A stretch of DNA of 64,000 nt from Selaginella moellendorffii (taxonomy: Eukaryota > Streptophyta > Lycopodiopsida > Selaginellales > Selaginellaceae). A program made the position numbers and the translations under genes. Shown in pieces: positions 22,700-36,516 of the stretch (position 1 is the stretch's first letter; every line of letters starts with the position of its first letter). The notes below the pieces were generated by a model. It worked only from the letters and a program-made list of their open reading frames with translations. It had not been told where the DNA came from and searched no databases. The DNA lies in NCBI RefSeq assembly GCF_000143415.4, contig NW_003314350.1, forward strand, positions 124,001-188,000, written 5' to 3'.

Positions 22700-25620
22700 C
22701 ATCATCTAGATCTTTGATTTTCTTTTATTTTTTTTATTTTTTCTCCTCTCACAGTAAGTAAATCCTTTATTTATGGAGTAATAATTGCTATAATTGCTCA
22801 AACACAATTGATAGCAATATTCATGACATATGGTGCAACTTCTCTTCCTCCTACTCCTTTTACCAATCCTTAAATCTAGTTGGATTTTTTCTATGGAAAT
22901 TTTAAAGATGATATATATTATTGGTTTAATCAATTCATAGTAACTGCCACTTATCATTTTTAGGATGATGTTTGGATTTCATTATTACTTCTTACCATTT
23001 TTTCATGCTCTTCTCATGTTCCCTCAATAATCTTTATAGTATTATAGTTGATTGGCTAAAGAAAAAGGATATTGATTTCTTCGACTTTCATATGTCTTCT
23101 AGGGAAAAGATTGCAATATGTCAATCTTCTTCTAATTAGAGATGTTCATTTAAACAAGATTCATGTTTAGTATTAATCACCACAAGAGATCAAAATCTGG
23201 TGAGCCAATATTAAGGAAATGTTAAAGAAAGGTGTTATTTGGAAAGTTTGAAATTGTTAGCTATATAAACCTTATTTATGAAGTATGATAAAAGGATTTG
23301 GTTCAACATCAACTATCACCCATTGAATGATATGACAGTTTTGACCATGTACCCACTTCCTCGTTTAAAGCAAAGCCATTAGTTCACCATGTTAAATCTC
23401 ACCTTTAGGTATTGGCAATATTTTTAAAATTATTTTCTATATGAATGGATCAAAACATCATTAATGAATCACCTTTGGCATATTATAAAGAACTTTATCC
23501 ATATATTAAAAAGTCACTGAAACATTACTCAAACCAAATACCATCATTAAGTACTTATATAAACTAAATAGTGAAAGTGATGTGGGAAGAACATATTTAT
23601 GATGTACATAAGGTTTGGATTGGTTATATAAAGTTGGTTTGAAGTTAAAGTAGTTTATAAAATCTAAAAACACCACTTATCTTAAGTTTTACATTTCTTA
23701 TGAAGGTTTGCAAATTAATTTTGACAAGCTTACAATTGTTTTAAGGTTTTCTACACTGAAGTGTATGAATAATGCATAGTGTTTCACTGGCAAAATGCAA
23801 TATCTTATTAATTATATTTTTTATTGTACTGCACCATTGTAAACATTATTAGAGTCATTGATATCATCTTTCATCTAATGTAAAACTGTAAATAGGTATT
23901 TATAGAACTCAAGGATGTTTTGCTAACTCCTCCACTTTTGGTATACACTAATTACATTTATCCTTTCATCTTGAGCATGAATGCTTACAATATTGATTGA
24001 AGGATGCTAATATAAGAGAGTTTGAGTGTGCCTAATAAGTGGCTTAATAGTACTATATTTATGGTTGAGACATTTTATATATTAACATATCAACTAAGGA
24101 TATGCCACACTTTTATGAATGTTTATTATCCACAAATAAATAATTTGATAAATGATTTGTTAAAACCTTCAAGGGGATGATGGCAAAGTATATGACTTTT
24201 CAATTAGAATGTGATAGTTATTTACATTTCTTTGGTATAGTTATATCATGAAGTGCAAAGTTTTACTGTTGCTTCACTATTTAAAGTCTTATATACTCAT
24301 GATCCCAGTTTGCCAATAAAATTGAGTTTATCTTTGTGATTAATATAAACTATTAACATTGGGTCATGGGATTAATAGTTAATAAGCATTCCTTCATTTA
24401 TTTTAGTGGAACTTGATAAACATTTGAGCAGTTGGATAAAAATGGTACTGCAACATTAATTGTCACTATTTATGGAGTGTAGAGTGGATGATCAAGTGTT
24501 AATTCATTCTACCTGTCTTATAGTATATAATTTATGTAAGGGGTTCATTGTTAGTTGAAAAAGACTATATAGCAAATTGAGTCATAAATTTATAAGGTTT
24601 AGCATAAAACTTTGAGCCTCCAGAAATTATACATGTAAAATGCTTCATATAAAGAGATTAGGAATAAATTACACTACTTATATATCCACCAATACCTCAT
24701 TTTCCCGAACTATCAACTAAAGAACATTAATTATTTTCCATCCTTCTGAGAGAAGGGGATGGTATAAGGGTAAGTGTATAGTTATAATGCCATATACTAT
24801 TATAAGTGTAATTAAATTTTTATATAGAATTGACTCAATTTTTAACTCACTCTCAATTCTCTCTAGATTTAAATAATGATCCCAAAGAGATCTCACTACT
24901 AATGATACTAGTTGATAAATGATTATTTGTTCAGTTTTTGGTTGGAAAACCAAAGGTATTAAGGGAAACTAGATTAAACATAGTTTTTAAGTCTAGGATA
25001 CATTCTATCAATTTTAATATTAATTATAATAATACAAATGGTATATTTATTATCAATAACTAATAATCAAATGAAAAAATATTTCAGCTCATCTTTTAGA
25101 CTATTTAGATTTTTTTTTGAGTGGGTTTTGATTTTGCCACTCAAGGAACTTAAGTTTCATATATGTTTCAGAGTATTTTGTATTTTAAATAATTTTTAAT
25201 AAAACGAATTTTAGAAAGCGTTCTATGAATATTTCTTATTAAAATTAATTAAATATAAAATATATGCTCTAAATATTGTAATATAATTTTTACAAATAAG
25301 AAATTAATAAATAAAACTTACTTCTTTTATTTTTCATTAAGATTGAGAAGAGTGGGTTCCCTAAAATACTACCTTGATAGAGGTGATATTGTATTAACTG
25401 CCAGATCATCAATAAAGCTGAGATAATTTTGTCCATCATCTTATTATAGTATTTTAATTCTTTAAAATACATATTGACACTGTTGTTACAAGTTAAGTTT
25501 TATATAATATAAACTTCTTTAATTATATTTTCTAATTTAGCCAATTGTTAGATTTTAAGAAAAAATCTTAATGGCTAAGTTACAACTTAAAAACCTTTAA
25601 ATGTGTGTAAGGTAGTAATT
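22700..25620. other. AT-rich spacer containing a gypsy relic
   Basis: Apart from the retroelement traces listed separately (23283-24345), the region is AT-rich with no supported gene. Confidence 0.6.
23283..24345 (+). mobile_element. Strongly decayed second Ty3/gypsy element
   Basis: Plus-strand fragments keep the gypsy order although every frame is broken. IWFNINYHPLNDMTVLTMYPLPR (RT, usual form CIDYRALN..T....YPLPR; about 23296-23366) is followed by FTMLNLTFRYWQ (about 23390). LTPPLLVYTNYIYPFILSMN at about 23924-23985 is the RT/RNase H junction with the catalytic Asp changed to Asn. CHTFMNVYYPQINNLINDLL (about 24100-24165) is the integrase HPQTDG..ER motif, and THDPSLPIKL (about 24297) is the integrase C-terminal GHDP.LP motif. 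Spacing shows large internal deletions between RNase H and integrase. Confidence 0.7.
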
Positions 25621-25724
25621 TCAAGTCATTTGTGTGGTGTCATCTACACAAAGTTTTGCCTTTCATAATCTTGAATGACATTGATTCACCAAGCTTAAAT
25701 CTTATTTTAAATCATTTAACACTT

Positions 25725-26604
25725 ATGTTTGAAATAATGTTTTTAATATTTTTGATATTATTCATAAAATTTACTATTTCAGCTATAAATTATAGTGGAA
25801 AAAATAGTATGACAGTTGAGAGTGTTAATTTAATTATTCTTGCTATTGAACTAATGATTAATATCACTGAATCTGGAGAGTTACCAAAAGGTCAAAGTAT
25901 GCAATATGATTATACAATACAAGATTATATATATGGTCCTTTAAGCATGACAAATCAAATATGGATTTATAGTTCAAATGGAAAATTTATTGGTACAACT
26001 TGTGGAGCAAATCTTGTTGAATATGAACACGATGATGGTGATAATGTAAGACATAGATTGACTACTCTATTAAATTTATATCGTAATAATATTCTTAATT
26101 TACGTGCAAGATTTGTTAGAATAGTGTTTGGTTCTTATGCTATTGAGTTTATGGAAAAACATTCTGCACATAGATTACCACAAATTCAAGATACTATATC
26201 CAATAATTTACATGATTGTAGAATTGATCTCACTACTTTAATTAGTAATATGCCTTACAATTCCTTAAAAGCTACTGAATTTTTATTATCACCAAATAAT
26301 AAAGCTTATTTATATTTACATTTAAATTGTATTCTTTCTTTATATGTAAGAAATGTTATAAAATGGTATAAAGGATCTTCAAATTTTAAAAACTGTGAAT
26401 TTAAGATAGAAATGGATGGGAATATTGATGGTTTGGTCTCCTAATATATATTGTAATAAGAAGAGAAATTGTGATATAGGAAAAACATTTCTTTCTCTTC
26501 AAAGTGACTGTAATTTGGTATTATATGAATCCCATCAGAAAACATTTTTAAAACATCCTAAATTGAAGGTATTGTGGGCTTCAAATACAAACCCATGTAA
26601 TTAA
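25725..26604 (+). pseudogene. Bulb-type (GNA-like) mannose-lectin gene with an inserted helical segment and a frameshift
   Basis: The first frame, from an ATG at 25725 with a hydrophobic leader (MFEIMFLIFLILFIKF), runs to a stop at 26442-26444; an overlapping +1 frame continues to 26604. The start has SGELPKGQSMQY, the GNA-like first strand, then WIYSSNGKFIGTTCGA. About 110 residues of unrelated, probably helical sequence follow (HRLTTLLNLYRNNILNLRAR onward). After it come C-x-F-K-I-E-MDGN and, in the other frame, VWSPN, then the mannose-binding motif LQSDCNLVLYE (QxDxNxVxY) and VLWASNT. One frameshift near 26420-26440 is needed to link the two lectin repeats. Composition is very AT-rich. It could also be expressed as a shorter protein. 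A GNA-like fold is fairly sure; function is not. Confidence 0.6.
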
Positions 26605-26802
26605 TTGTAATTTCTTTGCTATGCCCTTTGCAAATTGAGAGAAAACTGTGATAATTTGTATACAACTAGTCAACAATTCTCAAAAGAAATAAAGACTCTA
26701 CCTACTTCAGTTGCTCCTTTAGAGAAACTCCTTAATACGGTTTCTTTTTTGAGATGTAATTTAGATTTACATGCAGTTTAAGGGTAATTTAAAGTTAAAC
26801 CC

Positions 26803-28330
26803 TAGAAATATTTCTCTTTCGATTGTGCACTCCATCTTCCCATGTGAGATCTGAGAAACTCCATTTCGGCGCTTGGGGATCCGCCGCTATGTTTCCCTTG
26901 GCGGAGACGGTGACGCTGTAGGTCAGCTTCTGTCCGGGCTTGTGAAGCTCAGTTTGCTGGGAGTGACCGAGATCGAGATTCCCTTGGCGCTTCCCACGGA
27001 AGCGGTGTAGGTCGCGCCGGGATTTCCCACATTGGTCACTGGCCTCTCCACCGTCTTGCTGGATCGATCCAAGAGGACTGCGATGGAGGGATAGTTGAGG
27101 CTGAAAGAGGTGTCGTTCTTGGGGCATTTGCTGCTACTGTCGCCTGTGATGTTTTGGATTTGCTTGGAGGTATAGCCCGAGTTACAGAGATAGGTGATAT
27201 AGTCGAGAGGATCAGTGTCGTAGACTAGTCCTGGATCGACTGCTTTTGCTGGTTGGATCTCACCGTTTCCAACGTCGAAAACAGTCGCTGCCTTGTTAGT
27301 GCTTGGATCGACGATTGTTTTGTTGGTGTTGGCTTTGGTGATAGCTTGAGTCTCCAGTTTTATTTTGTTTTCTCTCGACTTACCTGTGGTCATGACTGCT
27401 GATTTGATCGCCGCAGGACTCCATGTTGGGTGAATGGATTTCAAGTAAGCGATGGTGCCACTGACGTGAGGGCACGCCATGGAAGTTCCAGAGAGAAAAG
27501 TGTACTCCACAAACACTTCCTTTCCATTGTCAGTGTCGGGGATATTGCTTGGCCAAGCTGCTAAGATCTCGACTCCTGGAGTGGTAACGTCCGGCTGCAA
27601 CGCGAGATAAGTCACAAGCTTCATGGTATGTCTTTCGAGTACCTTGATGATATCCGGACTGATTGTGTGTGGACCTCTTGACGAAAACTCCGCTACAAGA
27701 GGTGCTGGCTTGTAAGGAATCGTTGTTCCTCTGAGAATTCGTGATTTACGACTGCACAGAAAGCACGAGGCCAAGAGTAAGTTTCCATCACCTTTTGATC
27801 ATCTGTTATACTTACTTGGCTGCTATTTTAGCATCCTCGTTGATCTCCCTGTCGATTGTACTGGCACCAACTGTGAAGATCCAGGGAGCACCGTTGGACA
27901 CTGATCCAGTAAATGCTGTGTCCGAGCCAGAACCCGAGTTCGAGATGGAGCCCGAGCCCGACCCCGACATAGTGCACGCGGGGTGGAGCCCGGCAGCTCG
28001 CACATGCACTAGAAGTCCAACTGGGGGTGTGGAGCCGGGCACCTGAGGTCTGACCTCGGCTGCCCAACACTCTCATCCCCCACTATCCTTCCGGTGTTTA
28101 TGGCCTACCACGCCCCAGGGAGACAAGTGCTTTGTCTTTCCACCGTGTATGCCTCCACTACAGGTAACTCTCCATGATACTTGGCTATGCCGAGTTCCAC
28201 AAAACCTTCAATAGCTCACCTATTGATCCAAAGTTTCCACCAGCGCAAGAGACCATGATTCCTCTTTCAACGGCGTAATAGGCACCAATCGCAATGACGT
28301 CTATGCTGTAAACTGCGGGATAGCCTCCGA
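26803..28330 (-). pseudogene. Subtilisin-like serine protease (subtilase, S8) pseudogene
   Basis: Minus-strand exons read LGGYPAVYSIDVIAIGAYYAVERGI...GGNFGS (28330-28224), SVSNGAPWIFTVGASTIDREI (27904-27840), then from 27760 PLVAEFSSRGPHTISPDIIK, PDVTTPGVEILAAW, the catalytic Ser box FLSGTSMACPHVSGT, and the fibronectin-like tail with LNYPSIAVLLD and APKWSFSDLTWEDG. Introns of 48 bp (27642-27595) and 39 bp (27383-27345) are recognisable although read through in frame. Reasons to call it broken: no catalytic Asp or His region, no PA domain, a single-base frameshift near 26925 in the tail, and a 315-bp insertion at 27909-28223. Relatives are secreted or vacuolar proteases. Confidence 0.9.
27909..28223 (-). 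mobile_element. 315-bp insertion carrying a gypsy integrase fragment
   Basis: The insertion is flanked by TGATCCA on both sides (27902-27908 and 28224-28230); taking out one copy and the insert restores the subtilase reading ..GGNFG-S-VSNGAPW. On the minus strand the insert begins with a segment (28219-28134) about 90% identical to 3574-3659 of the first gypsy element (integrase C-terminal region, YHGELPVVEA). It continues with a purine-rich run and TGTTGGGCAGCC, which may be an LTR start, and ends in a GC-rich GGGCTCGGGCTCC-type repeat. It lacks clear TG..CA ends, so the transposition route is uncertain. Confidence 0.7.
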
Positions 28331-28339
28331 GATGGACTA

Positions 28340-29440
28340 AGCGATTGTTTAGATTGCTAAACCTTTCTTTTTCTTTTTATCTTTGTTTTTTCAGCAGGAA
28401 AAAGAAAATTTTCGCTGAGCATAATTCCTAGCTCGCTGAAGAGCTCACAATGAGGTCTGCCAACTTGCTGGAAGAGCGAAACCGAAATGCACAATCGGAG
28501 GCTGAGTTGCAAGCCAAGAATTCTTCCTTGCTACTGGCTGTTGATTGATGACTTGAATATTGAAAGGGCTGCCAAGGAGAAAGAAGAAGCTCTGGTACGA
28601 AGTCGAAAGATCTGGAAACGGAAAAACATGGATTATCTGGTGTAAGATCGTTGTAAAATGACTTGCAATGTCAGGAATTGCGATTTGTCAAAGAGGATAC
28701 TGGCCTTAAAGAACATTTATCAATTGAAGCTACCACTGAAGATCTGTATTTTCTTGTTTTACTTTCCTACTGACAGAATCTCCTATTTAACAGACATCAA
28801 AGCTGGCCAAACTTTATAAACACAGTGGTCTAAAAATTAGTGCACACTTCTCTAGGATGTATGTTCTTAGTCTCCATTGACCACTACTCTGCATAAAAAA
28901 CTGCAATCCAGCCATCATCTACCACCATTTTCTAGGAAAGTCCCAAAGCATGGTGGATGATGTCTTTGTTATAAACTTGCCAGTTATCAACTTTGTGTTT
29001 ATCATTCACATAGCACAAGGTGAGTGCCATACTGTTGAGAGGTGTATGTAAAATCCCACCTCCCGCTTATGCTTCTAAGCTGGCATTGGGGGTTTCAGCC
29101 ATCCCAATGTTCATCAACTCCCATTTTCCTGTGGAGACTGCAACAAGGAGGGGAGATCCAAAGCCATCTTTGGTCTTCCTCAATGTTTTCTTGTTGAAAA
29201 GCACTACTACTGTTTTTTTCTTCCGTCCTTGTTTTTTTTGTTGCCTTGACAGCAACCCCAGAAAGCATTTCTCCAATCTCCTCTAAATTTGAAATTCCAT
29301 GGGAAACTTGTGTTTGCCATTGTTCATGTTGTTGTTGAAAGCCTTCACCAAACACGCCTCCCCGATCAGCCGTACGCACTCACATATGGTCGCGACCAAG
29401 ATCTTCTTGGCATCTAATCAAACTCCACAATGGCCGCCTC
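28340..29440. other. Spacer with a coiled-coil coding fragment
   Basis: At 28450-28640 plus-strand pieces read MRSANLLEERNRNAQSEAEL and LNIERAAKEKEEALVRSRKI, typical of a coiled coil exon pair, with stops between them. No parent gene can be named. The rest shows nothing supported. Confidence 0.35.
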
Positions 29441-29444
29441 CACT

Positions 29445-29640
29445 CTATGCAATCCACACAAGCATCTGCTCGATCACCTCCACTGCCTCGTCCAGCTTCC
29501 CAGCCTTGCAAATCTCCGCTATGGAAAGGCTGGATGTCGCAGCGTGTGGACCGTGCGACAAACCCGAATCACACTGGCAACGCTGCACAACGCTCTTGCG
29601 GATTGCCCGAATCACACTGGCAAAATCGACCATTCGCCGC
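29445..29640 (-). pseudogene. PPR gene 5'-end duplicate fused to another PPR fragment
   Basis: Positions about 29582-29655 (minus) nearly repeat the start of the PPR gene at 20997, including the bases upstream of its ATG: the peptide starts MVDFASVIRAIR against MIDFAGVIRAIR. It then switches to ICKAGKLDEAVEVIEQML, a motif from the middle of a different PLS-type protein. There is no continuing frame. Confidence 0.75.
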
Positions 29641-30135
29641 TTACCTTCTCCATCAAAGTAGGAGATGAAACCAAGAATGTTTAAATTGTAGCATATTCCC
29701 TATCGAATAATTCATACGAATATAGAATATGCTTACCAATATAGAATATGAGTATGGAATATTCTAGCTCCTGCTTAGAACCTCGAGAGCTTGGAGAAGC
29801 TAAACTTGAATGGGTTCCAAAGGAGACCAATCTTCAAGAGATTCCATCCACCAAGTATCTGCCATAGCCACTACCCATGAATCCTCATGAAGAAATCCAG
29901 AGTGAAGAAGAAACACAAGAGCGGGATAGCAAGCCAAGTTACATGAGCAAGCCGGTGAATTCCAGCGAACTTTGGTACCACCCGAGCATCATCAGCTGAG
30001 CCACAGCAAGCACAGATCAATCCCAGAGAAAGGAGCAAAGAAAACTGAAGTAAACCGAGGCTTGCTTGCTTGCTCGCTCGCTTGCAATCGCTCCAGAGCG
30101 ACAACGTAATCGCTGCGTTGTCGCTTGCCAAGCTT

Positions 30136-32154
<2,019 letters not shown>

Positions 32155-32201
32155 CTAGGGCACAGTTGGAAAGGACACGTCTTTTAAGAGCGCTGGTTCT
32201 C

Positions 32202-32950
32202 TTACACGCAAGTAGAAACCGTGACAATGTCGGAGATCCAGCCAATGTACTCGAATTTGCAGCGGTGCTCCACGGTGTGGAGCTCCTGCGCGTTCTTCTT
32301 GAGGTATCGCCAGAAGCTGGGCGATCCAGGGAAGCCCATATTGTCCGCCACGATCACGCTGCCACTCTTGAGCAGCCCCTCTTCCTTGAGCTGGAGATAA
32401 TCCTTGAGATAGACGTTCTTGTTGTGATCAATGAAGACCAGATCGATGGCGCTCAGCTGGAGCTCGTCGCGGATGATCGATTTGAGCTCCGCAAGGCAAG
32501 TCTCGAGCGTGCCCTCGAGAACGCGGACCCTATCAGAGAGACCTGCGAGAGATAATCAGGGCCGTTAGCTTCAAAATCGCGATCCAACGGTGAAGAACAC
32601 ACGAGGAAGAACACGAGCTACTCACCTGCAATCTCCACCATTTTCCTCGCGATCTCGACGTTCTGGGGATTCATCTCAATGCTGATCAGCAGCCCATTTG
32701 GATCTTTCATCCGCGACGCGATTCTCACGGCCGAGTAGCCGCAGTAAGCACCCAGCTCCAGCGCGAGCCGGGGATTGGAGCGCTCCACAACCGAGTCGAG
32801 AATGGGGCCTTTGTCGTCGCCGATGTTCATGAACCACGTCCCCTTGGATGCGGTGTAGCGATCGATTACATCCAGCACGGATTTGGGATTCCCTGGCTCG
32901 GCCTCTGCGACTACGTGCTCGAGGAGGCGCTGCTCTCGCCCATCGCCCAC
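32202..32950 (-). CDS. Animal-type catechol O-methyltransferase-like enzyme
   Basis: Two exons, 32950-32626 and 32542-32202, give about 221 residues, the size of soluble mammalian COMT. It has GDGREQRLLEHV and AEPGNP at the N terminus, the SAM-binding motif LALELGAYCGYSAVR, LLISIEMNP, the metal-site loop FIDHNKNVYLKDY and VIVADNMGFPG (Asp and Asn ligands), and CKFEYI with the catalytic Glu. The expected reaction is SAM-dependent, magnesium-dependent methylation of catechols in the cytosol; the real plant substrate is unknown. The frame meets a stop just upstream of a GTG at 32950, where a CCAG|G acceptor suggests a short 5' exon, perhaps with ATG near 33035. The start is therefore unsure. Confidence 0.9.
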
Positions 32951-33462
32951 CTGGCCCCGGAAGAATTACTCGGGCTCGTCATCGCCCGGAGGAAGGAGAG
33001 CGTCTTGGACACGGAGGGAGGAAGCATTCCTTCTTTCCTTTCTAGCTCTGCCAAAGGAGAGAGATCTTGGATCGATCGATCTATCTCTCTATCTCACTTC
33101 AGTGATGGATTGGACCTATGGAATCGATAAAAAGCAAGCTAAGAACCAAGATCTCTCTTTTCTCTTGGGATTTTTTAGCGGTTTGTGCAAACGGTGATGG
33201 AATTAATGAGCCAGGGTCGGTTGGTCACGTTTTCGAACGAAAGCGTACCCGGAATCTCGAGAGAATCTCTCGTTCATTTATGATGGGAGAAAGATAGATC
33301 TGTCCTTCCTAACAATCCAAGGAAATTTCAAGCTTTGATCGATCATTTTATATATACTGTTTGCGATGGGTGTCGTGAATCCCACGAAGATAATCTCTAT
33401 ACGATGATCCTGTACAGCTCAAGCGAGAATTTTCTTTTCTTTTTTCTCTCTTTTCACTTCGT

Positions 33463-35554
33463 TTATGTGCCTATAGGTGATCGATCGTCTGGGCCGGCGA
33501 GCATCACCTGCGAATGAGAAGAAAACGTTAGAAGCACACCAACAAGAAGAGAATTCTTACATTGCAATCAAACGCAAATCTTCGTGCCAGCATGATCGCA
33601 GCGTTTCGCTCGCGCTCGGACTCAAATCCAAGCATGTAAGTCAGGCCTCGCTTCACAAGCCAAAACATGGCGAGAGGAGCGGCCTGTCCGCCGCCTCTTG
33701 CTCCGCAAAGCTGCAAAATGGAAGCTTTCGATCAGTATCCTCGTTTGTCCTCAAAGAGTTCAAAGCTTACCTGCATGCCGGCGGCGTATTTCTCTTTGAT
33801 CTTCGTTGTCAGTCCTTTACGGAGCTTCATACGGAGTCTTCCAATCTCCAAAGCGTGCAATGCTTGCTTTTCTACGTACTCGCCATTCTGCTGTACAATA
33901 ACTACCTGCAAAAAACGAAAAGCTTCGTTGTTTCTTCAAAAGAGATCTTGTCCATCACTAACATTAAACTCTGAACCGCCCTTCTTTGCCAACGCTTCGA
34001 CGTAGTTCCCCAATCCAGGCGCTGGAAAAGAAAGAGATGTGTTATCCTTGAATGGGAATAAGCTACGAACCTGGATCAACAGGGCCAGTTGTAGATAAGA
34101 ATTCTTTCGCTCCATCTGGTAGAGTAATATCCACTCGCAAAATTCTTCCAGCATCAAACGGGTCCGGAGCGTATTGTGACTTAACAGCACCTGGTGTTCA
34201 CTTGTCAGTCACAGGTAGAAATTGCATAACACGTCTAGAGATTTCTTTACCTGATATGAGTTCCTTTTTACCCCCGTCAGCTGAGATCCGATGCCATTGG
34301 AATTTGCAGGAGGATAGATCGGGTGCTTGCTCGTCTACAGGCGATAAGCTTAGCAAAGATCCCAGACATTCAGTACCATCGACACGATAAACTCTCGCAT
34401 TAGCTCCGTGTTTTGCAACATCCAACTGCAGACATACATATCACAGGTAAGTGGAGCTCATAAACTTGAAAGAGACTCGTCACCTCTTTCCTTAGTTGCA
34501 GAACCTCCGCTGACTTCACGTCAAATTGTTGTTGGATAGCTTGAAGTTTGTAGTCCATGTCCATGACCTGCACAACCTCCAGTTATGTGACAAGCCAACT
34601 AGAAATGGAAACTAATGCAAAAAGAAGGAAAGAGAGAACCTTGCTAGGCTCGTGAAGCATTTTTATTCTTCGAGCTTCTTGAACTTCGCGCCTCATTGCC
34701 TCGAGTTCCTGGCAGTGAAAGTTCCTGCTTGAGTTCCTCGAAAGCTGATATATGCTTACTTACAGCTCTTTCGGAATCACTGTAGCTACGCCTCTGTTGC
34801 TCAGTAGTCAACGCCTCGACTCTCAAAACTGAAGCCTTCGCCTTCTCAATCTCTGCCTGTGCCACGGAGCGAGCTTCTTCCACCATCTTCTTAGCTTCAC
34901 CTGAAGCCTACAGAAAACAACACATTAGAAAGACAAAACTGAGAGATAAAATATTGTCTGGATCGTTGCAAACCTGCTTGAAAAGAGTAGCCATTTTCCG
35001 GAGCTCAATCTTTTCCTGGGACATTTCAATCTCTCGTTGCACGAGCTGAATGCCCAAAGCCTCCACCTATGAAGATCTTCCTTGTGAGAAAAGGAAAGAA
35101 ACAAACATAAGAATCACGCATTGCTTCAGACCAGAGTCACGGATTCCTCGACATCATCTCTGTTTCGGCCAGCTACACGGCCTCCAAGCGCATCCAAAAC
35201 GTTTCTTAGCTTAGTGATAAGCTCTTGCCTCTCGAGCATGAGAGCGCTCTGGAGCTTCTCCTGTGATACATGAAGAACATAAGAAGATGGAGAGAGAGAA
35301 AAGAGAAGGAGACTTATTTCACTCACATCTTCGGCGAGTTTTGCCGCGGCAGCGTGGGCAGCTTCCTGTCCTCGCTCGAATTTACTCGCCAGGTCACGAA
35401 CAGACAATCGCTTCTGCTGCGCGACGAGGTCAGCAGCCTCCTTGGCCAGAATTTCACGCCTGGAAGGCGATGGTTGATCTTCCTCATCGCTTCCCAGCGC
35501 TAGAAACACGCTCCGCACCAATTTGATGTCTGCTTCCACACCCAGCGGCATCAT
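33463..35554 (-). CDS. SCAB1-like plant actin-binding protein
   Basis: Twelve exons: 35554-35327, 35260-35132, 35066-34974, 34907-34764, 34708-34640, 34567-34484, 34425-34251, 34190-34071, 34021-33963, 33905-33771, 33710-33561 and 33507-33463. All phases fit, giving 476 residues against about 496 in Arabidopsis SCAB1. The order is the actin-binding N terminus (KRLSVRDLASKFE), coiled coil (MVEEARSVAQAEIEKAKASV, EVQEARRIKMLHEPSKVMD), the Ig-like part (SSCKFQWHRIS, KKELISG) and the PH-like part (LCGARGGGQAAPLAMFWLVK, ERERNAAIMLARRFAFDCN, VMLAGPDDRSP). SCAB1 bundles and stabilises actin filaments and affects stomatal closure; a lycophyte homologue fits that role. It is divergent from the FKBP gene. 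Confidence 0.95.
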
Positions 35555-36516
35555 CTCATGCCCGATCGATTGGATTCATGCGAATTGGAAGAAATTCGTC
35601 CTAGGGCATGATCCCGCTGCGCGCATTGGCAGCGAGAGCCCCGAGAATCCAGTTACCTGGGATTGCCGAGCTCTAGAGATGCAAATCGAGCGCCAGCATC
35701 TCCAGACCACAGCGCCAGAGAAGAAGAACACAAAATAGAGGAACTCCAAACAGAATCAAAAGGAAATAAAGCTTCCCGATCTTGACCGTCCATCGCAGCA
35801 CTGTATCTGCACCGTCCAGCTGGACAGTCATCCAACGGCTGTCACGCACGTGTCGCGTAAAGAGCAATCCGACGGCTGGGCGCCGCTCATCATGATGTAA
35901 GGTCGAAGCTATGTGGTCACATTCTCGCCTAACACCACGATATAGAAATTTTTGGAATGATGATTCGCAGCAACGAGAAACCATGTTGATTCTATCATAC
36001 CTCCCTTTCATTTCTTAAAGACAAGGTTTGATAGACCATGAGGTGTAGCCCACATTCGTTCGTTTCCCAGAAGAAGAAATCGCGAATGGCAGACAAGAAG
36101 GTCCTGGGTTCAACTCCTCTAGGGCTTGTAATGAAAAATAATTCCACATCGTTTGTCAACTTTTAAAAGGTTAGAGATAAGTAGAGATTGGGCCCCACTT
36201 TATCCATACCACATGCGTGACCGGACACGTGTCCCGGCAACCGGCTGGTGATTTTGCGAAGAACACGAAATGCGAAAATAACTATAAGTAAAGAAGGCGA
36301 GAGAGATTGCGTCTCTCGTCGGCATTTTCTCGAGCTTGGCTAGGGTTTGCGGCGCGCGCGTCGTGTGCTCTTGGCGGCAATCGATTTGTTGTCGCGATTC
36401 CTGGGAAGGAAATCGCTGTAGCATAGGAGGAGGAGCGGCAAAACGTCGTCAGCTGGATCGATCTCGCTTGGTCTTGTTGCGATCGCACAGTGGCCGTCTT
36501 TCTCTAGGGTTTTGGA
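35555..36516. promoter_or_regulatory. Shared upstream region between divergent SCAB1-like and FKBP genes
   Basis: About 960 bp separate the two start codons. No gene or clear TATA element is visible. A GGGTTCAACTCC near 36105 recalls a tRNA B box but no tRNA folds around it. The region just upstream of 36517 is rich in GCG/CGC as in housekeeping promoters. Confidence 0.5.

Noticed and set aside
29871-30131. Additional C-terminal exon of the SRPK-like kinase
   Set aside because: A splice into it is possible, but the coding frame that results has no family similarity; kept only as a note in the kinase entry.
36095-36125. tRNA B-box-like GGGTTCAACTCC
   Set aside because: No cloverleaf or A box at the needed distance.
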